DNA of 32,534 nt from RGIG9115 sp045644665 (GTDB taxonomy: Bacteria; Bacillota; Clostridia; UBA1381). The translations under genes and the position numbers were made by a program. The notes below the pieces were generated by a model. The model worked only from the letters and a program-made list of their open reading frames with translations. It ran no database searches and was not told the origin of the DNA. The stretch is from assembly GCA_045644665.1 (NCBI GenBank), contig JAZRHH010000020.1, positions 1-32,534 of the forward strand, read 5' to 3'. Positions 31,778 through 32,534 of this stretch are shown here, piece by piece (position 1 is the stretch's first letter; each line of letters opens with the position of its first letter).

Positions 31778-32032
31778 ATGGAGCTATATAAATTTATAAA
31801 TGAAACAAATATAAAAAAATACAAAGGCGGATTTGTTGTTGTGGATAGCAGAATATACACAAATCCAAAAGAGGAAATGATAAAAAAAGCAGGGTATAAA
31901 CCCCTTAGTGACAGGACTGTTCCTGAGTTTGATATTCAAAGTCAGTACATAGTCCGTACATACAGGGAGGAAGTTGAGTGCATAGTGCCTGTATACGAAA
32001 TAAAGACTTTTGAGGGGATTGGCAATGAGTAA
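31778..32032 (+). CDS. Small phage protein near the lysin gene
   Basis: An 84-residue protein, MELYKFINETNIKKYKGGFVV at the start and an acidic middle with NPKEEMIKKAGYKPL. Short proteins with this NPxxEMxxxAGYKxL pattern are common in clostridial prophages between fibre and lysin genes, where they may be tail assembly or base-plate helpers, but I know of no proven role. It has AAGGAG upstream of the ATG. Its end overlaps the lysin start by eight nt, so the two are coupled. Confidence 0.6.
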   Translation: MELYKFINETNIKKYKGGFVVVDSRIYTNPKEEMIKKAGYKPLSDRTVPEFDIQSQYIVRTYREEVECIVPVYEIKTFEGIGNE

Positions 32033-32534
32033 TGTAACAGCAGCTTGTCGTGATATTTCTGCTCTTACAAAAAACGCACAGAGGGCTTGTAACCTGTTTT
32101 TGGCAGAATGTAAAAGACAAGGCCTTAATGTCCTTATTACAGAAACCTACAGAAGTCAGGAAAGACAGGATTATCTCTATGCACAAGGAAGGACAAGACC
32201 GGGGAATAAAGTAACCTGGACAAAAAATTCCCGTCACACATCTGGACGTGCCTGGGATATATGTAAAAATGTCAAAGGAGCGGAATACTCGGATGATAAT
32301 TTTTTTAAAAAGTGCGGAGAAGTTGCAAAAGGTTTAGATATTGTCTGGGGTGGAAATTGGAAAACTCCGGATACGCCACATTTTGAAATTAATGAAAATT
32401 GGACATTTAAAGGAGATGAATTTGATTTGGAGGAATTAACAGTCTTTAGAACGGAATATAATTCCTATGTAGAGCATACAAGCAATATCATAAACACAAT
32501 GGGAGCAGAAATTCAGAGCCTTAAAAATATTATA
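32025..32534 (+). CDS. M15-family peptidase, phage endolysin (partial)
   Basis: The frame is open to the right edge (170 residues seen). SRHTSGRAWD (69-78) gives the zinc ligands His71 and Asp78, and TPHFE (117-121) gives His119, the signature of M15 peptidases (VanY, L-alanyl-D-glutamate endopeptidase or D-Ala-D-Ala carboxypeptidase type). YRSQERQDYLYAQGR (42-56) is the usual substrate helix region. Phages of Firmicutes use such enzymes to cut peptidoglycan peptides and lyse the host. After residue 130 a helical linker begins, so a C-terminal binding domain is probably beyond the window. It overlaps the previous gene by eight nt. Confidence 0.88.
   Translation, partial: MSNVTAACRDISALTKNAQRACNLFLAECKRQGLNVLITETYRSQERQDYLYAQGRTRPGNKVTWTKNSRHTSGRAWDICKNVKGAEYSDDNFFKKCGEVAKGLDIVWGGNWKTPDTPHFEINENWTFKGDEFDLEELTVFRTEYNSYVEHTSNIINTMGAEIQSLKNII

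Larger units (their letters stand above)
25457..32534 (+). mobile_element. Phage-derived structural and lysis gene block
   Basis: Eight co-oriented, closely spaced, intact genes: capsid, large terminase, small protein, tail stabilisation protein, fibre, adhesin, small protein and lysin. The block begins directly after the divergent host gene valS and runs off the right edge. No integrase, repressor, replication gene, portal, small terminase, scaffold, protease or tape measure is present in the window. No att repeats are seen at the left boundary. A prophage, a remnant and a domesticated particle are all possible. Confidence 0.85.

Overview
The window looks like a low-GC, anaerobic, endospore-forming member of the Clostridia (Bacillota). 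The signs are a SpoIIR sporulation signal gene, separate SecD and SecF genes, a rubrerythrin, strong AGGAGG-type ribosome binding sites, some TTG starts, and many promoters near TTGACA-17-TATAAT. I cannot name genus or species from sequence alone.

Layout. Positions 1-7650 hold host housekeeping genes: the end of an unrecognised gene, trmO (tRNA modification), spoIIR, a small YtxH-like protein, a DUF1015 protein, secG-secD-secF (protein export), a PHP-type phosphatase and a DUF4432 sugar-epimerase-fold protein. Positions 7655-10982 hold a nitroreductase and aspartate ammonia-lyase facing a LysR regulator plus TIGR04076 gene, with two promoters that overlap face to face. Next come a DUF6512 membrane protein, a rubrerythrin and a five-gene tRNA operon (Val-Asp-Phe-Gly-Cys) with a consensus promoter. 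Positions 12974-13057 are an array of short hairpins. Positions 13116-19428 carry an SGNH hydrolase, a metallo-beta-lactamase-fold protein, O-acetylhomoserine sulfhydrylase (metY), an M20 peptidase, and dxr-rseP (isoprenoid synthesis and intramembrane proteolysis). A strong promoter then drives a secreted protein of unknown function and a 67-residue peptide. A CpXC protein, AzlCD amino-acid exporter and valS follow on the minus strand. A second, larger hairpin array sits between azlC and valS.

From 25457 to the right edge there is a co-oriented, intact phage-derived operon: N4-gp56-type major capsid protein, large terminase, a small protein, a P22 gp10-like tail/stabilisation protein, a coiled-coil fibre protein, a tail-adhesin-like protein, a small protein and an M15 peptidase (endolysin) cut by the window end. 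Capsid comes first, directly after host valS. No portal, small terminase, protease, integrase or repressor is seen in the window. Its extended -10 promoter is followed by a perfect 14-bp palindrome that matches the catabolite-responsive-element (cre) consensus.

The observations I rate highest are the capsid-first, portal-less operon with its cre-like operator; the two arrays of short hairpins joined by repeated linkers, one with an apparently inverted segment; and the spoIIR start region, where a 21-bp hairpin abutting trmO hides the spoIIR ribosome binding site while a sigma-F-like promoter would start transcription inside the loop.
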